From: Bacteroidales bacterium
GTDB taxonomy: Bacteria > Bacteroidota > Bacteroidia > Bacteroidales > Muribaculaceae
Direction of reading: 5' to 3'
DNA length: 64,000 nucleotides
NCBI GenBank assembly: GCA_022009815.1
Contig: CP091725.1
Coordinates: 2,480,001 to 2,544,000, forward strand
Below the pieces are notes generated by a model, which did not search any database, was not told where the DNA came from, and saw only the letters and a list, made by a program, of their open reading frames with translations. Position 1 is the first letter of the stretch. Each line of letters begins with the position of its first letter. Shown here one piece after another: positions 10,200-19,994 of this stretch. Both the position numbers and the translations under genes were made by a program.

Positions 10200-11147
10200 A
10201 TGGGATTTTTTAATTTCTTCAGCAAGGAAAAGAAAGAAACGTTGGACAAAGGCTTGGAAAAGACCAAGCAAGGTTTGTTTGACAAGCTTAAGCGGGCGGT
10301 TGCCGGCAGGTCCAAAATCGATGATGATTTTCTGGACAATCTGGAAGAGGTGTTTATAACATCTGATGTTGGTGTGGAAACGACTCTCAAGATTATAGAC
10401 CGGCTGCAGAAACGCGCTGCACGCGATAAATACGTATCGACATCGGAGCTGAATACGCTGCTTCGTGATGAAATAACAGAAATGCTTGCGGAAAACAACA
10501 ATGCCGACACTCCCGACTTTCCGTTCCGTCCGACAAAAAGCCATATGTAATAATGGTTGTGGGCGTAAACGGGGTTGGAAAAACGACTACTATCGGAAAA
10601 CTTGCATACCAGTTCAAGAAGGCGGGCAACAAAGTCGTTTTGGGAGCCGCCGACACATTCCGTGCGGCAGCCATTGAACAATTGCAGATATGGGGCGAAC
10701 GGGTAGATGTGCCTGTTGTAAAGCAGCAAATGGGCTCTGACCCTGCGTCGGTCGCGTTTGACACCGTAAGCTCGGCCAAAGCCTCCGGTGCAGATGTTGT
10801 GATAATCGACACAGCCGGACGCTTGCACAACAAAGTGGGATTGATGAAAGAGCTCTCGAAAATTAAATGTTATGCAGAAAGTTGTTCCCGACGCACCTCA
10901 CGAAGTGCTTCTGGTGCTTGACGGCTCTACTGGACAAAATGCATTTGAACAGGCAAAACAATTTGTTGCTGCGACAGAGGTAAACGAATTGGCTATAACC
11001 AAACTCGATGGCACCGCCAAAGGTGGCGTAGTGATTGGCATAAGCGACCAGTTTAAGATTCCAGTCAAATATATCGGTCTTGGTGAGGGACTCGAGGATT
11101 TGCAGATTTTCCGCAAAAAAGAATTTGTTGATTCTTTGTTTTCTTAA
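10200..11147 (+). CDS. ftsY: Signal recognition particle receptor FtsY (two frameshifts)
   Basis: FtsY is the SRP-receptor GTPase that docks ribosome-SRP complexes at the inner membrane. The N domain is at residues about 15-95; the G domain shows GVNGVGKTTTIGKL (G1), DTAGRLHNK (G3) and TKLDGTAKGG (G4). There is no long acidic A domain, as usual in Bacteroidetes. The frame breaks near 10535, where A6 in ACAAAAAAGCC is expected and A5 is seen, and near 10870, where AAAAATGTT is expected and AAATGTT is seen. Both repairs recover residues invariant in the family (KKPYVIMVVG; KIKNVMQKV) and give 316 residues. The gene is essential, so true inactivation is implausible. Confidence 0.92.
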
Positions 11148-11162
11148 TCAGAACGGTTTGAA

Positions 11163-12463
11163 ATGGATAAAAAACGTATAGATGTCATTTCGCTTGGATG
11201 CTCAAAAAATCTCGTAGATTCAGAACGCCTTCTTAAGCAATTGGAGCTTTCTGGTTTTCAAGCATTCCACAATTCAGACAACGTAAATGGCGACATAGTT
11301 ATCATAAACACATGCGGATTTATCGGCGATGCCAAGGAAGAATCAATAAACACGATATTGACCTATGCCGAGGCCAAGAACGAAGGTCGCATAAAGGAGC
11401 TATATGTTATGGGATGCTTGTCTGAAAGATATCGCGACGACTTATTGGCCGAGATTCCTGAAATAGACAGAATCTATGGCAAGTTTGATTGGGTAAACAT
11501 TGTATCCGACATAATCAAGCGCAATCCTGCGACAATGCCTTACGATAGAGTCATAACCACCCCCTCTCATTACACATATCTCAAAATTGCCGAGGGCTGC
11601 AATCGTTTTTGTGCGTTCTGTGCAATTCCACTGATTACTGGCAGATACAAGTCGCGTCCTATTGAAGAAATCCTTGAAGAGGTAAGAATGTTGGTGGGAA
11701 AAGGAGTAAAAGAATTCAACGTCATTGCCCAGGACTTGTCGTCCTACGGTCTTGACATATACAAGCGGCTTGCCCTTCCGGAACTTATCGACAGGATGGC
11801 GGAAATTGACGGAGTCAAATGGATTAGGCTGCACTATGCCTACCCTTCCGAATTCCCGTATGAGATTTTGGACGTAATGGCAAGACATTCCAATGTGTGC
11901 AACTACCTTGACATCGCCCTTCAGCACATCAACAACGATGTATTGAAGAATATGCGCCGCCACATCACAAAGAGGAAACTCTCGCGCTAATACGCACCAT
12001 TCGTGAAAAAGTGCCTGGGATACACATTCGCACCACTCTGATGGTGGGCTTTCCTGGAGAAACAGAGGAAGCGTTTAATGAGCTTAAAGAGTTTGTCAGA
12101 GAGGCGAAATTCGAGCGTATGGGAGCTTTCGCCTATTGCGAAGAAGACGACACATATGCTGCCAAAAATTTCTCAGACAGCATTCCGCAAGAAGTTAAGG
12201 AAAGTCGCCTTGAAAAAATTATGGCAATACAGGAAGATGTGGCCTTGGAATCCAACCAATCTAAAATCGGTAAGACAATGACTGTTGTCATCGACCGTGA
12301 AGAGCCCGACTATTTTGTCGGTCGTACAGAGTTTGACTCTCCAGAGGTTGATCCTGAAGTGCTGATTGACAAGGATGACCGGTTGACAGTCGGAAATTTC
12401 TATGATGTTGAGATTACTGACGCTCTACCTTTCGAGCTAATGGCAAGACTGAAAGACTTCTGA
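11163..12463 (+). CDS. rimO: Ribosomal protein S12 methylthiotransferase RimO (frameshift)
   Basis: RimO methylthiolates the conserved Asp of ribosomal protein S12. The N-terminal UPF0004 domain has the three [4Fe-4S] cysteines (SLGCSKN, NTCGF, GCLSER), the radical-SAM domain has the CNRFCAFC triad (residues about 145-152), and the C-terminal 65 residues form the TRAM domain. The frame breaks near 11973: one more A in ACAAAGAGG gives HITKEETLALIRTIREK, as in the family, for a total of 433 residues. It follows ftsY by 15 bases and its TGA overlaps the ATG of the isochorismate synthase, so the genes are likely one operon. Confidence 0.93.
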
Positions 12464-13507
12464 TGGAGACATTGCGGAAAGCCATAAATAAAGCTATAAA
12501 ACAATATCACATTCTACGCCTATCGTCTCCCAGACGATAGGCTTTACCATTTTTCGGCACCTATAACCAGCCAAACATGCGAATCTGAAGGTTTTAAAGT
12601 CTCGCCATTCGATGATTTCCGACTCCCAAGCGTATTCATCCACAAGGGTCTGAATGCTTACGATTTCTGCAATTGCGGGACTGATTTTTGCATCAAGGCG
12701 TCAACCGAATCCATCGGTGATTTCTCAGAAACAACACGCAAAGAATATGCTTCTTCTTTTCAGCAATGCATGAAAGCATTGCGAAATGGCTCTCTTGAAA
12801 AAATCGTACTCTCCAAAGTGATCAAATGCGAATATCCAACAATTGATTGGGGATTGGCCTTTCAGCAGATGGCAGAAAAATACCCGCAGGCTTTTATCTT
12901 CATCTTCAATGCTCAAGAAACAGGAGCATGGGCTGGCGCTTCGCCTGAGACATTGGCTCGCTTTCATGATTCCCAGTTCTCCACTATGGCGTTAGCGGGA
13001 ACAAGACTTGCTGCTGACAACGACAAAGAATGGGGCATAAAAGAGATTCAAGAACAGGGATATGTGGCCGACTACATAGAGGACATATTTCTCAGAAACG
13101 GCATAACATACACAAAATTTCCAATAACGACGTTGACAGCCGGACGCGTGGCACACCTTTGCAATAGGTTTGCCGCAAACGTTGTTTCTATGAGTGCCGC
13201 TGAATTGCTGGTCAGTGAGCTGCATCCCACCCCTGCCCTTTGCGGTTTGCCTACCGCCATTGCAAAAACAGCCATTTCGAAAATAGAATCACATCCGCGC
13301 ACGTATTATGGCGGATACCTTGGACCGGTCACGTCATCTGGCTTTGACTACTTTGTTAATCTTCGATCTATGACATTTGACAAAGACAGCCAAATCTTAT
13401 TCTGTGGAGGAGGGCTGACGGTTGATTCCGACGAAGATTCGGAATGGTCGGAGACGGAAGCAAAGTCACAGACTATGAAAACGATATTATATTCTTCGAA
13501 GGTGTAA
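12463..13507 (+). CDS. menF: Isochorismate synthase (frameshift near the start)
   Basis: A chorismate-binding enzyme that isomerises chorismate to isochorismate, the first committed step of menaquinone synthesis. The C-terminal two thirds show the family signatures GASPETL (near 12925-12945), LHPTPALCGLP (near 13220) and GGYLGPV (near 13310), and the terminal EWSETEAKS. The open frame upstream reads RLPDDRLYHFSAPI, equivalent to the family YRLP start; it joins to ATG 12463 if two T residues are added at about 12512 (CACATTCTAC), giving 348 residues. Start codon and rimO stop overlap (TGATG). No other men gene is in the window. EntC of a siderophore pathway is the alternative, but no siderophore genes are visible. 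Confidence 0.8.
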
Positions 13508-13575
13508 TATAATAAATAAAAGCGAGTGCGCAGACAACACGTCCACGACCCGCTTATGCCTATTTCATGTATTCT

Positions 13576-14139
13576 CTACTTATTGTTGTAGTTGTTCATT
13601 GCAAAGCCAAGACCTGACAGGCAGAATGTTTTCATCGCCTCTACCGCCACTTCAATTCTTGACTCCAGCAGCTTCTTTTCTTCAGCCGAGAAATGCCCGA
13701 GAACAAAATCCACCTGTGTGCCTTTGGGGAAATCGTTGCCAATGCCGAATCTCAATCTGGCATAATTTTGAGAGCCGAGCATCTGCGCAATGTTTTTCAA
13801 GCCATTATGCCCCGCATCGCTCCCTTTTCCTTTAATGCGTATTGTTCCCAGCGGCAAAGCCAGATCGTCGACAAGAACCAAAACATTTTCCAATGGGATA
13901 TTCTCCTTGTCCATCCAATACTTTACAGCGTTGCCACTTAGGTTCATGTAGGTCGATGGTTTAAGCAACAGCAGTTGTTTATTCTTGACCCGAGTCTCAG
14001 CAACATCGCCATATCGCTTGGTCTCAAAAGCAATATTGGATGCTTTGGCAAAAGCATCCAATATCATAAATCCCATATTGTGGCGGGTTTCTTGATACTC
14101 AGCACCAATATTACCCAATCCTACAATAAGATATTTCAT
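13576..14139 (-). CDS. pth: Peptidyl-tRNA hydrolase
   Basis: A 187-residue esterase that recycles peptidyl-tRNA released from stalled ribosomes. Visible residues: GLGNIGAEYQETRHNMGF at the N-terminus, including the catalytic His of RHN; KPSTYMNLSG; and LVDDLALPLG...GHNGLK with the conserved Asp and His. Length is typical. It follows rplY by 14 bases in the same direction, a pairing seen in other Bacteroidales. Confidence 0.95.
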   Translation of the reverse strand: MKYLIVGLGNIGAEYQETRHNMGFMILDAFAKASNIAFETKRYGDVAETRVKNKQLLLLKPSTYMNLSGNAVKYWMDKENIPLENVLVLVDDLALPLGTIRIKGKGSDAGHNGLKNIAQMLGSQNYARLRFGIGNDFPKGTQVDFVLGHFSAEEKKLLESRIEVAVEAMKTFCLSGLGFAMNNYNNK

Positions 14140-14153
14140 CTTGCTGGCTTAGT

Positions 14154-14810
14154 TTATTTCGCAGCGGCAGCAGCTTGAGCGGCACCACGAGCGGCACGAG
14201 TCAACTGAACTGCACAAACAACAGCGTTCTTTGCATTTGTCAATTCAAGACCTTCGAAGCTAAGATCGCCAACCTGCATTGTCTTACCAAGACCCAAGTT
14301 GTCAACGTTGATAACCAAACGCTCTGGGATGTTTGTATAAACTGCTTTAACCTTAAGTTTCTTCATAGAAAGGCTCAATTTACCACCGGCTTTAACACCC
14401 TCGGCGTGACCTTCCAACTTAACAGGGACCTCGATTACTACCGGTTTCTTATCATTTACTTCGAGCAAATCGATATAAAGGATCTCATCCTTTACTGGGT
14501 GGAATTGGATTTCCTTAAGAATTGCAGTCTTTTTAGCTCCGTTAACATCCAAATCAATTGCGAAAATTTCCGGAGTGTAGATCAATTTACGAACATCCTC
14601 TGCCTTTACAGCAAGGCTTGTAACGATGATACCCTTGTTGTTGCCAAGGTCTACTACACGCTCGCCTTCTTTCAATGCGCCTGCATATGGAAGGTCAACT
14701 CGCTCACCACCAATCAAACCAACTGGGATAAGACCTGCGTTACGCAACAATTTTGATGCTTTCTTGCCAATTTCTGTTCTTGGCTGAGCTGATAAATTGT
14801 AAGTTTTCAT
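14154..14810 (-). CDS. rplY: 50S ribosomal protein L25/general stress protein Ctc
   Basis: A 218-residue long-form (CTC) L25 which binds 5S rRNA through its N-terminal domain (residues about 1-90, starting MKTYNLSAQPRTEIGKKASK) and carries the C-terminal beta domain with EVPVKLEGHAEGVKAGGKLS. It ends in an Ala-rich tail. It has its own promoter at 14894-14925 and leads the short rplY-pth operon. Confidence 0.95.
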   Translation of the reverse strand: MKTYNLSAQPRTEIGKKASKLLRNAGLIPVGLIGGERVDLPYAGALKEGERVVDLGNNKGIIVTSLAVKAEDVRKLIYTPEIFAIDLDVNGAKKTAILKEIQFHPVKDEILYIDLLEVNDKKPVVIEVPVKLEGHAEGVKAGGKLSLSMKKLKVKAVYTNIPERLVINVDNLGLGKTMQVGDLSFEGLELTNAKNAVVCAVQLTRAARGAAQAAAAAK

Positions 14811-14893
14811 TGTTTTTTAAAATTTGTGTTACTCAAAATTAAGTGCTTTGCTCCTTAACTTCCCATCACACATGGAATCCTTAAAAAGCGGCA

Positions 14894-14925
14894 CAAAGAT
14901 ACGCTTTTTTTCGCAATGGCACAAA
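14894..14925 (-). promoter_or_regulatory. Promoter of rplY-pth
   Basis: Minus-strand TTTG (14922-14925), 20 bases, then TATCTTTG (14894-14901); both elements match the Bacteroidetes consensus. The leader to the ATG at 14810 is about 75 bases. Confidence 0.8.
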
Positions 14926-14935
14926 ATATTTGCGT

Positions 14936-17868
14936 CTAATCTTCACTGCGTGAGCAAATTTTATTGAATTGACAATACAAACATCTATTTTTGTGCTCGG
15001 TTTGCACAAACGGCACGTCCCTGTCAAAAATATCACGTATGACTTTTCTGATCCGTTCCAAGAACTTGTCATTTTTCAAATCGTTCAAATACCCGTCTAC
15101 TGGTTTATATCTTATTGACTTGCCCTTAAGATAGGATTGCTGTATATCATACTTTCCATTCAGACATTTATCCACATCTCTGAACTTATATACAACAGGT
15201 GTAATGTCATCTGCATAATGCTCATGAGTTGCATATGCGTTGCAGTATAGCAGCAGTTGCAAAAGAGCTTTTTTATGCGCCCCATTCGAATCCGGAGCAA
15301 ACAAGTCCTCAAAATCATCAGGCTTGCTTATTTGCACATCGTCCGAGCCGGTCTTGTAATCAACAATACGCAGTTTGCCTTCGACAAAGTCGATTCTGTC
15401 TATAAAGCATTTAAAATTGAACGACACGCCATCGCCCATATCCCAATTAAATGCCAATTCCTTCTCACTCGCCACATAGTCAAACGCACCGAGGCGATGG
15501 TCTTGAATTAATGCATTTTTACATAGTACATTACAATTTTTGCAATCAAATCAGCTTCGTCGGTAGGCTTCTCATAGCATCGTGACTCATCAAGGCGCTT
15601 ATAATATTTATTGACAGCATACGTCACAACCTTCTCAAGTTCTATTGTCTCAACATAAGTTTTATTTTTATTTCTCAGGTAGCGGTCAAGGAATGCGGAG
15701 TCAATGTGCCTTGGCTCACGGCCATAGAGCTTTTCCATTGCACCATGCACCACAGTGCCGAATGTTGAGCTGTCTATGAAATCCGTAACCGAATCCTCCT
15801 CTTGAAAGCCCTCCACCTTCTGCAAATAGAACTTAAACTGGCAGTCCAGATATGTATTAATTGAACTTGCTGAAAGATATCTTATATTATCTTTGTCTTC
15901 GGTCGACCTGAAATCATTCAAGATACTCATTATACGGTCCGTTTTGCGGATTGAAATTGAGGGCTCTTCAATGGCGAAAACCGAATAATCGTAAATCACC
16001 TGATGATTGCGTCCACGATTGTAAACCTGAGCAAGCTGTTTGATATATCTCGATTCCTCCCCGCTCGACACTCCCTGCACTCGCGAATCGTAAAGCAGAA
16101 ACACATTCTCCGCACGACTTATCATTCGGAAGAAATAATATGCATACATCGAGTCCTGATATTTAAACGTCGACAAGCCATATGCCGAGCGAATACTGTT
16201 GGGAATAAACGATTTCGTATAATGTTTTGTCGGAAACACCTTCTCGTTCATCGACAGGACTATGATATTTAAAATCCAACGACCTCGTCTCCAGCACGCC
16301 CATTATCTGCAATCCGTGCAGCGGTTTTCCTTCAAATGGCACAATTGCCCCCGACATTGTGCGCGACAGTAGGAAAAACAACGATTGCTTTTCTACATGC
16401 ACGTTGAATCTATTCATAACGGTCTTTATCTGATTGAGGGCCTGCATGTATTGCACAACAAAATAACGCTCAATCAAATTGTTCTTATCCTTTTCCAATG
16501 CACTATTGATGCGGGTCAGAATCCGTTCAACATACACCATTGGCTCTTCTTCATTTATGCCAAACAAATCAGACAAATCCCGGCCGCCCTCGGCAATCAT
16601 CGACTTTGGTACGAAGTATGCATTTACGATGAATTTCTCCTACCAAGTCATTGATTCCTGTGCCGCCAACCATAACTGCATACGGATGAGACGCCAACAT
16701 CTCAACATCCTCATAGAAATACGACAATTCCCCTTTAAGCTCCTTCTTGCGATGTTCCAGATTGGCCAAATTCGTCAAAAAGAAGCGATAGGACTCTGTC
16801 CGACCGACATACCCATAGTAATGTTGATCGACTTGAACATCTCCGGCACGGAGTCGAGCACCGAATTGACATATTTTTCCTCGGGCAAGACAATTGCCGT
16901 ATTTACAGCATCGCTGACGTCAAGTTTGTTTTCGGCAACAAGCTGCTCCAGCACAGATCTGACAACAAGCCCTTGACCGGAGCCTGACGGAACAGACAAT
17001 ATGTTGATGTTGGGCACTGTCGGCTTGCTGTCCATTATATCATATATCGACTTGAACTCCGGAATGTATTGATTTAAGAAATAAGAGCCTTTATTGTCCT
17101 TGTCCAGAAATGCCGATTCAAAATCCCAATAAAAATCCGCTATTCCAAGTTTTTTAAACCTCTCGAATATCATTCTTTCCGCATTTGACAAAGTGCTGAA
17201 TCCAACGAATATAATCCTTTCAAAATTGAAATCATCCGCACCCATTTTGTTGATTTTCTCAGCGACGCGGCGGTAACTCTGCCCTCCATAAGTCAATCCT
17301 TTTTTCTCAAGAGCCCGTAGGAAAGAGTTGTACAGCTCATACATATTGTCCCACAGGTTTACATATGACGACTGGACAAACAGAGAATCTTCTTTCACCT
17401 CTTTTTGTCAACGCCCCAATATTCCTTGATGACAGCAATCTGTTCGTCTGAAAGATAATCCGTTTTTATATTTTCCAGATTACGCATATTGAAAAACAGC
17501 TCCTTCGCATCAACCATATAACGGTCGATGTCATTGAAGTCATTCAATAGCATATCGCCAAGATGCAGAAAGTGGTCAAAGTCGTCATACTGCTTTTGGT
17601 CGCGCTCCGCAAGTGTGCGATATGCTTGATACAGCAAAAACAACTGCTCCACACGTCCTGCTTCAACCAAATCGGAATATTCATCGATAAAATCTGATAT
17701 AGTGGTCAACTCCGGGAATATCGAATGCTTGTCGTTCAACGCATCCGACAAATACGACTCAAAGAACACACGGCTGCGCCTATTGGGCAACACGAAACAA
17801 TATTTATATAACCTGTCAGCCTCATTCAGGGCGTAGACATCGGCAACTTTCTTAAGGAATGGTTTCAT
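14936..17868 (-). CDS. AddB-like PD-(D/E)XK nuclease/inactivated helicase (five frameshifts)
   Basis: The fragments are collinear parts of one protein of about 979 residues, of the family annotated in Bacteroidales as PD-(D/E)XK nuclease, resembling AddB of the AddAB double-strand break repair nuclease. N-terminal PNRRSRVFFESYL is in the helicase-like part; the C-terminal nuclease domain shows FIDRID and VDYKTG (near 15365, catalytic Asp and Lys), and CLYCQFNKIC near the end resembles the Cys cluster of AddB iron-sulfur domains. Breaks lie at about 17398, 16780, 16637, 16270 and 15515, each in an A or T run (A6 to A5, T6 to T5, A5 to A3 twice, A6 to A5). The partner AddA-type UvrD helicase is not in this window. 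It is 20 bases downstream of holB. Confidence 0.8.
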
Positions 17869-17888
17869 ATCTACAGGAATCTACATTC

Positions 17889-19010
17889 TTAATGCCACCA
17901 CCATTTGACAGCATAATCAAACATTACGATTTTTGCATTTGCATTTCTTGCGATGTCGGATGCCGCACGAGCGGTTTCGTTTTCAATGGCTTCGACATTG
18001 CGTTCATTGACAAACGGGCAAAACTTTGCACTGAATTGCTCTTCTTGCGGAGTGAGGTAATTCAATGATCTGTTGCCTATGTTGTAGATGAAATTCTCGC
18101 GGAACAAGCGACTTAGATATGTCAGGAACAAGACATTCTTTTCCCGTTTCATATCGGCAGCCTCCTCCGACCAGACCTTCAATCCACGCACATCACGAAG
18201 ATAAGCCATTCGTGTCAACTGCTTGAACATGTCAAGAAACATTGCATTGTCGGCTGCGGAATCCATAAGCCCCATTGCCTTTGTGACACTTCCCTCTGAC
18301 AACGCCGCAAACGACATTGCCGTCTGAGAATCAACGGCGAGCGATTGCGTCAAACATTCTGCCACAAGACTGTCAGACAGACGCTTCATCCCAACACGTT
18401 GAATGCGGGAATATATCGTGGGCAATATTTCATTTGGCTTGTTGCTGACAAACAGCAGAACCGTGTTTTCATAAGGCTCTTCTATCATTTTGAGCAGACG
18501 GTTTGCACATTCTTCCTTCATTTTTTCAGGCAACCACATTATCATAATCTTATAGCGCGACGAATATGACTTCACGCTGATTTTATGTATAATCTGACTA
18601 CCCTCTGAGTTGTAAATCACCGGCTGCTTTGTCCCGGGATTTAAAAAGCCAAGCCAGTCTTCAAACGAATGGTAGCGGCTATGCGCCAAGAATTCGTTCC
18701 ATTCAGTGATATATTCATCGCAAAACACCGTCTCACTCGCCTTCTTGAATATCGGAAATGCGTAAAACAAATCCGGGTGATTGTTTGACTGGTGCTGCAA
18801 ACAAGACGGGCATTTGCCACATGGCTCTCCCCCGACGCGATGCTCGCAATGCACATACTGAGCAAACGTCAGCGCCATCTGTAATTTGCCGATTCCCTCC
18901 TCTCCTTCCAGTAAAAGAGCATGAGGAATCCGATCGGAATCCGCCATGTCACGCAACCGGCGTTTAACGTCGTCATGACCTTTTATATCACTGAATTTCA
19001 TTTTTATCAA
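17889..19010 (-). CDS. holB: DNA polymerase III delta-prime subunit
   Basis: A 373-residue clamp-loader subunit. The AAA+ domain begins FSDIKGHDDVKRRL; the P-loop region reads EGEEGIGK followed by Leu rather than Thr, as is common in delta-prime, which does not hydrolyse ATP. A zinc-binding CGKCPSC lies near residue 63. The sensor-1-like LFVSNKPNEILPTIYSR segment is present. The C-terminal region is long and Bacteroidetes-specific. The metF stop overlaps its start by four bases. Confidence 0.88.
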   Translation of the reverse strand: MIKMKFSDIKGHDDVKRRLRDMADSDRIPHALLLEGEEGIGKLQMALTFAQYVHCEHRVGGEPCGKCPSCLQHQSNNHPDLFYAFPIFKKASETVFCDEYITEWNEFLAHSRYHSFEDWLGFLNPGTKQPVIYNSEGSQIIHKISVKSYSSRYKIMIMWLPEKMKEECANRLLKMIEEPYENTVLLFVSNKPNEILPTIYSRIQRVGMKRLSDSLVAECLTQSLAVDSQTAMSFAALSEGSVTKAMGLMDSAADNAMFLDMFKQLTRMAYLRDVRGLKVWSEEAADMKREKNVLFLTYLSRLFRENFIYNIGNRSLNYLTPQEEQFSAKFCPFVNERNVEAIENETARAASDIARNANAKIVMFDYAVKWWWH

Positions 19011-19963
19011 TATATAGATTTTGCTACTTGTCTAACACTTTCTGTTGCATTGAGCGAATAGAAATGAATGCTTGGCACACCCCTATCCATCAATCCTTTC
19101 GCTTGCATTGTGCACCACTCCACTCCAATCTGCTTTGCCTCCACATTGTCTTTGCATTTCAGCAATTCTGTAGCCAGGTCAGTCGGCAAATCCACATGGA
19201 ATACCTTGGGAAGAATTGTCAACTGCGAAGCGGTAACAATGGGTTTCAGGCCCGGGATAATCGGCACAGTTATGCCTATAGCCCGACACCTGTCGACGAA
19301 ATCAAAATATTTTTGGTTGTCGAAAAACATTTGTGTCACAATATATCGAGCACCTTTGTCAACTTTATCCTTCAAAAACATTAAGTCGATGTCCATATTC
19401 GGGGCTTCATCATGTTTCTCCGGATAGCCTGCCACCCCATACGAGAACCGCGAGTCGGTCATTATATCCATTTTTGTTCCGTCTATAAAATAGCCATTGT
19501 TGAAATTGTTAACCTGCTCCTGCAATTCACTTGCATGAGCGTGGCCATTTTCATTTGGTACAAAACGGTTCTCATGCTTCGCCTTGTCGCCTCTAAGCAA
19601 AAGCAAATTGTTTATGCCCAAGAAGTTCAAGTCGATTAACGCATATTCTGTTTCCACTTTCGAGAAACCGCTGCAAATGATGTGCGGCACGGCAGGAATG
19701 CCATATTTCTGTTGTATTGCAGCGGCCACAGCCACCGTGCCCGGTCTGGACCGCTCCGACACTCGCTGGTACGTCCCGTCGTCATTGCTCTTAAACACGT
19801 ACTCACTACGATGGGTCGTTATGTTTATGTATAGTGGATCAAACTCTTTCAGTTTGTCTATTGCATTATAAATCTGCACAATGCCCTTTCCCTTAAGTGG
19901 CGGCAACACCTCAAAAGAGAATCCGCACTTGCCATTGTTCTGTATCAATTCTACTATATCCAT
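19007..19963 (-). CDS. metF: 5,10-methylenetetrahydrofolate reductase
   Basis: A 318-residue FAD enzyme that reduces 5,10-methylene-THF to 5-methyl-THF for methionine synthesis. The N-terminal SFEVLPPLKGKG carries the catalytic Glu; INNLLLLRGDKAKHENRF and ARYIVTQMFFDNQKYFDFV are standard folate and FAD-site segments. It is 31 bases downstream of uvrA and overlaps holB by four bases, so it is in the long minus-strand transcription unit. Confidence 0.95.
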   Translation of the reverse strand: MDIVELIQNNGKCGFSFEVLPPLKGKGIVQIYNAIDKLKEFDPLYINITTHRSEYVFKSNDDGTYQRVSERSRPGTVAVAAAIQQKYGIPAVPHIICSGFSKVETEYALIDLNFLGINNLLLLRGDKAKHENRFVPNENGHAHASELQEQVNNFNNGYFIDGTKMDIMTDSRFSYGVAGYPEKHDEAPNMDIDLMFLKDKVDKGARYIVTQMFFDNQKYFDFVDRCRAIGITVPIIPGLKPIVTASQLTILPKVFHVDLPTDLATELLKCKDNVEAKQIGVEWCTMQAKGLMDRGVPSIHFYSLNATESVRQVAKSIY

Positions 19964-19994
19964 ATCTTATATTTTTTACAAACTTAATAAACAA

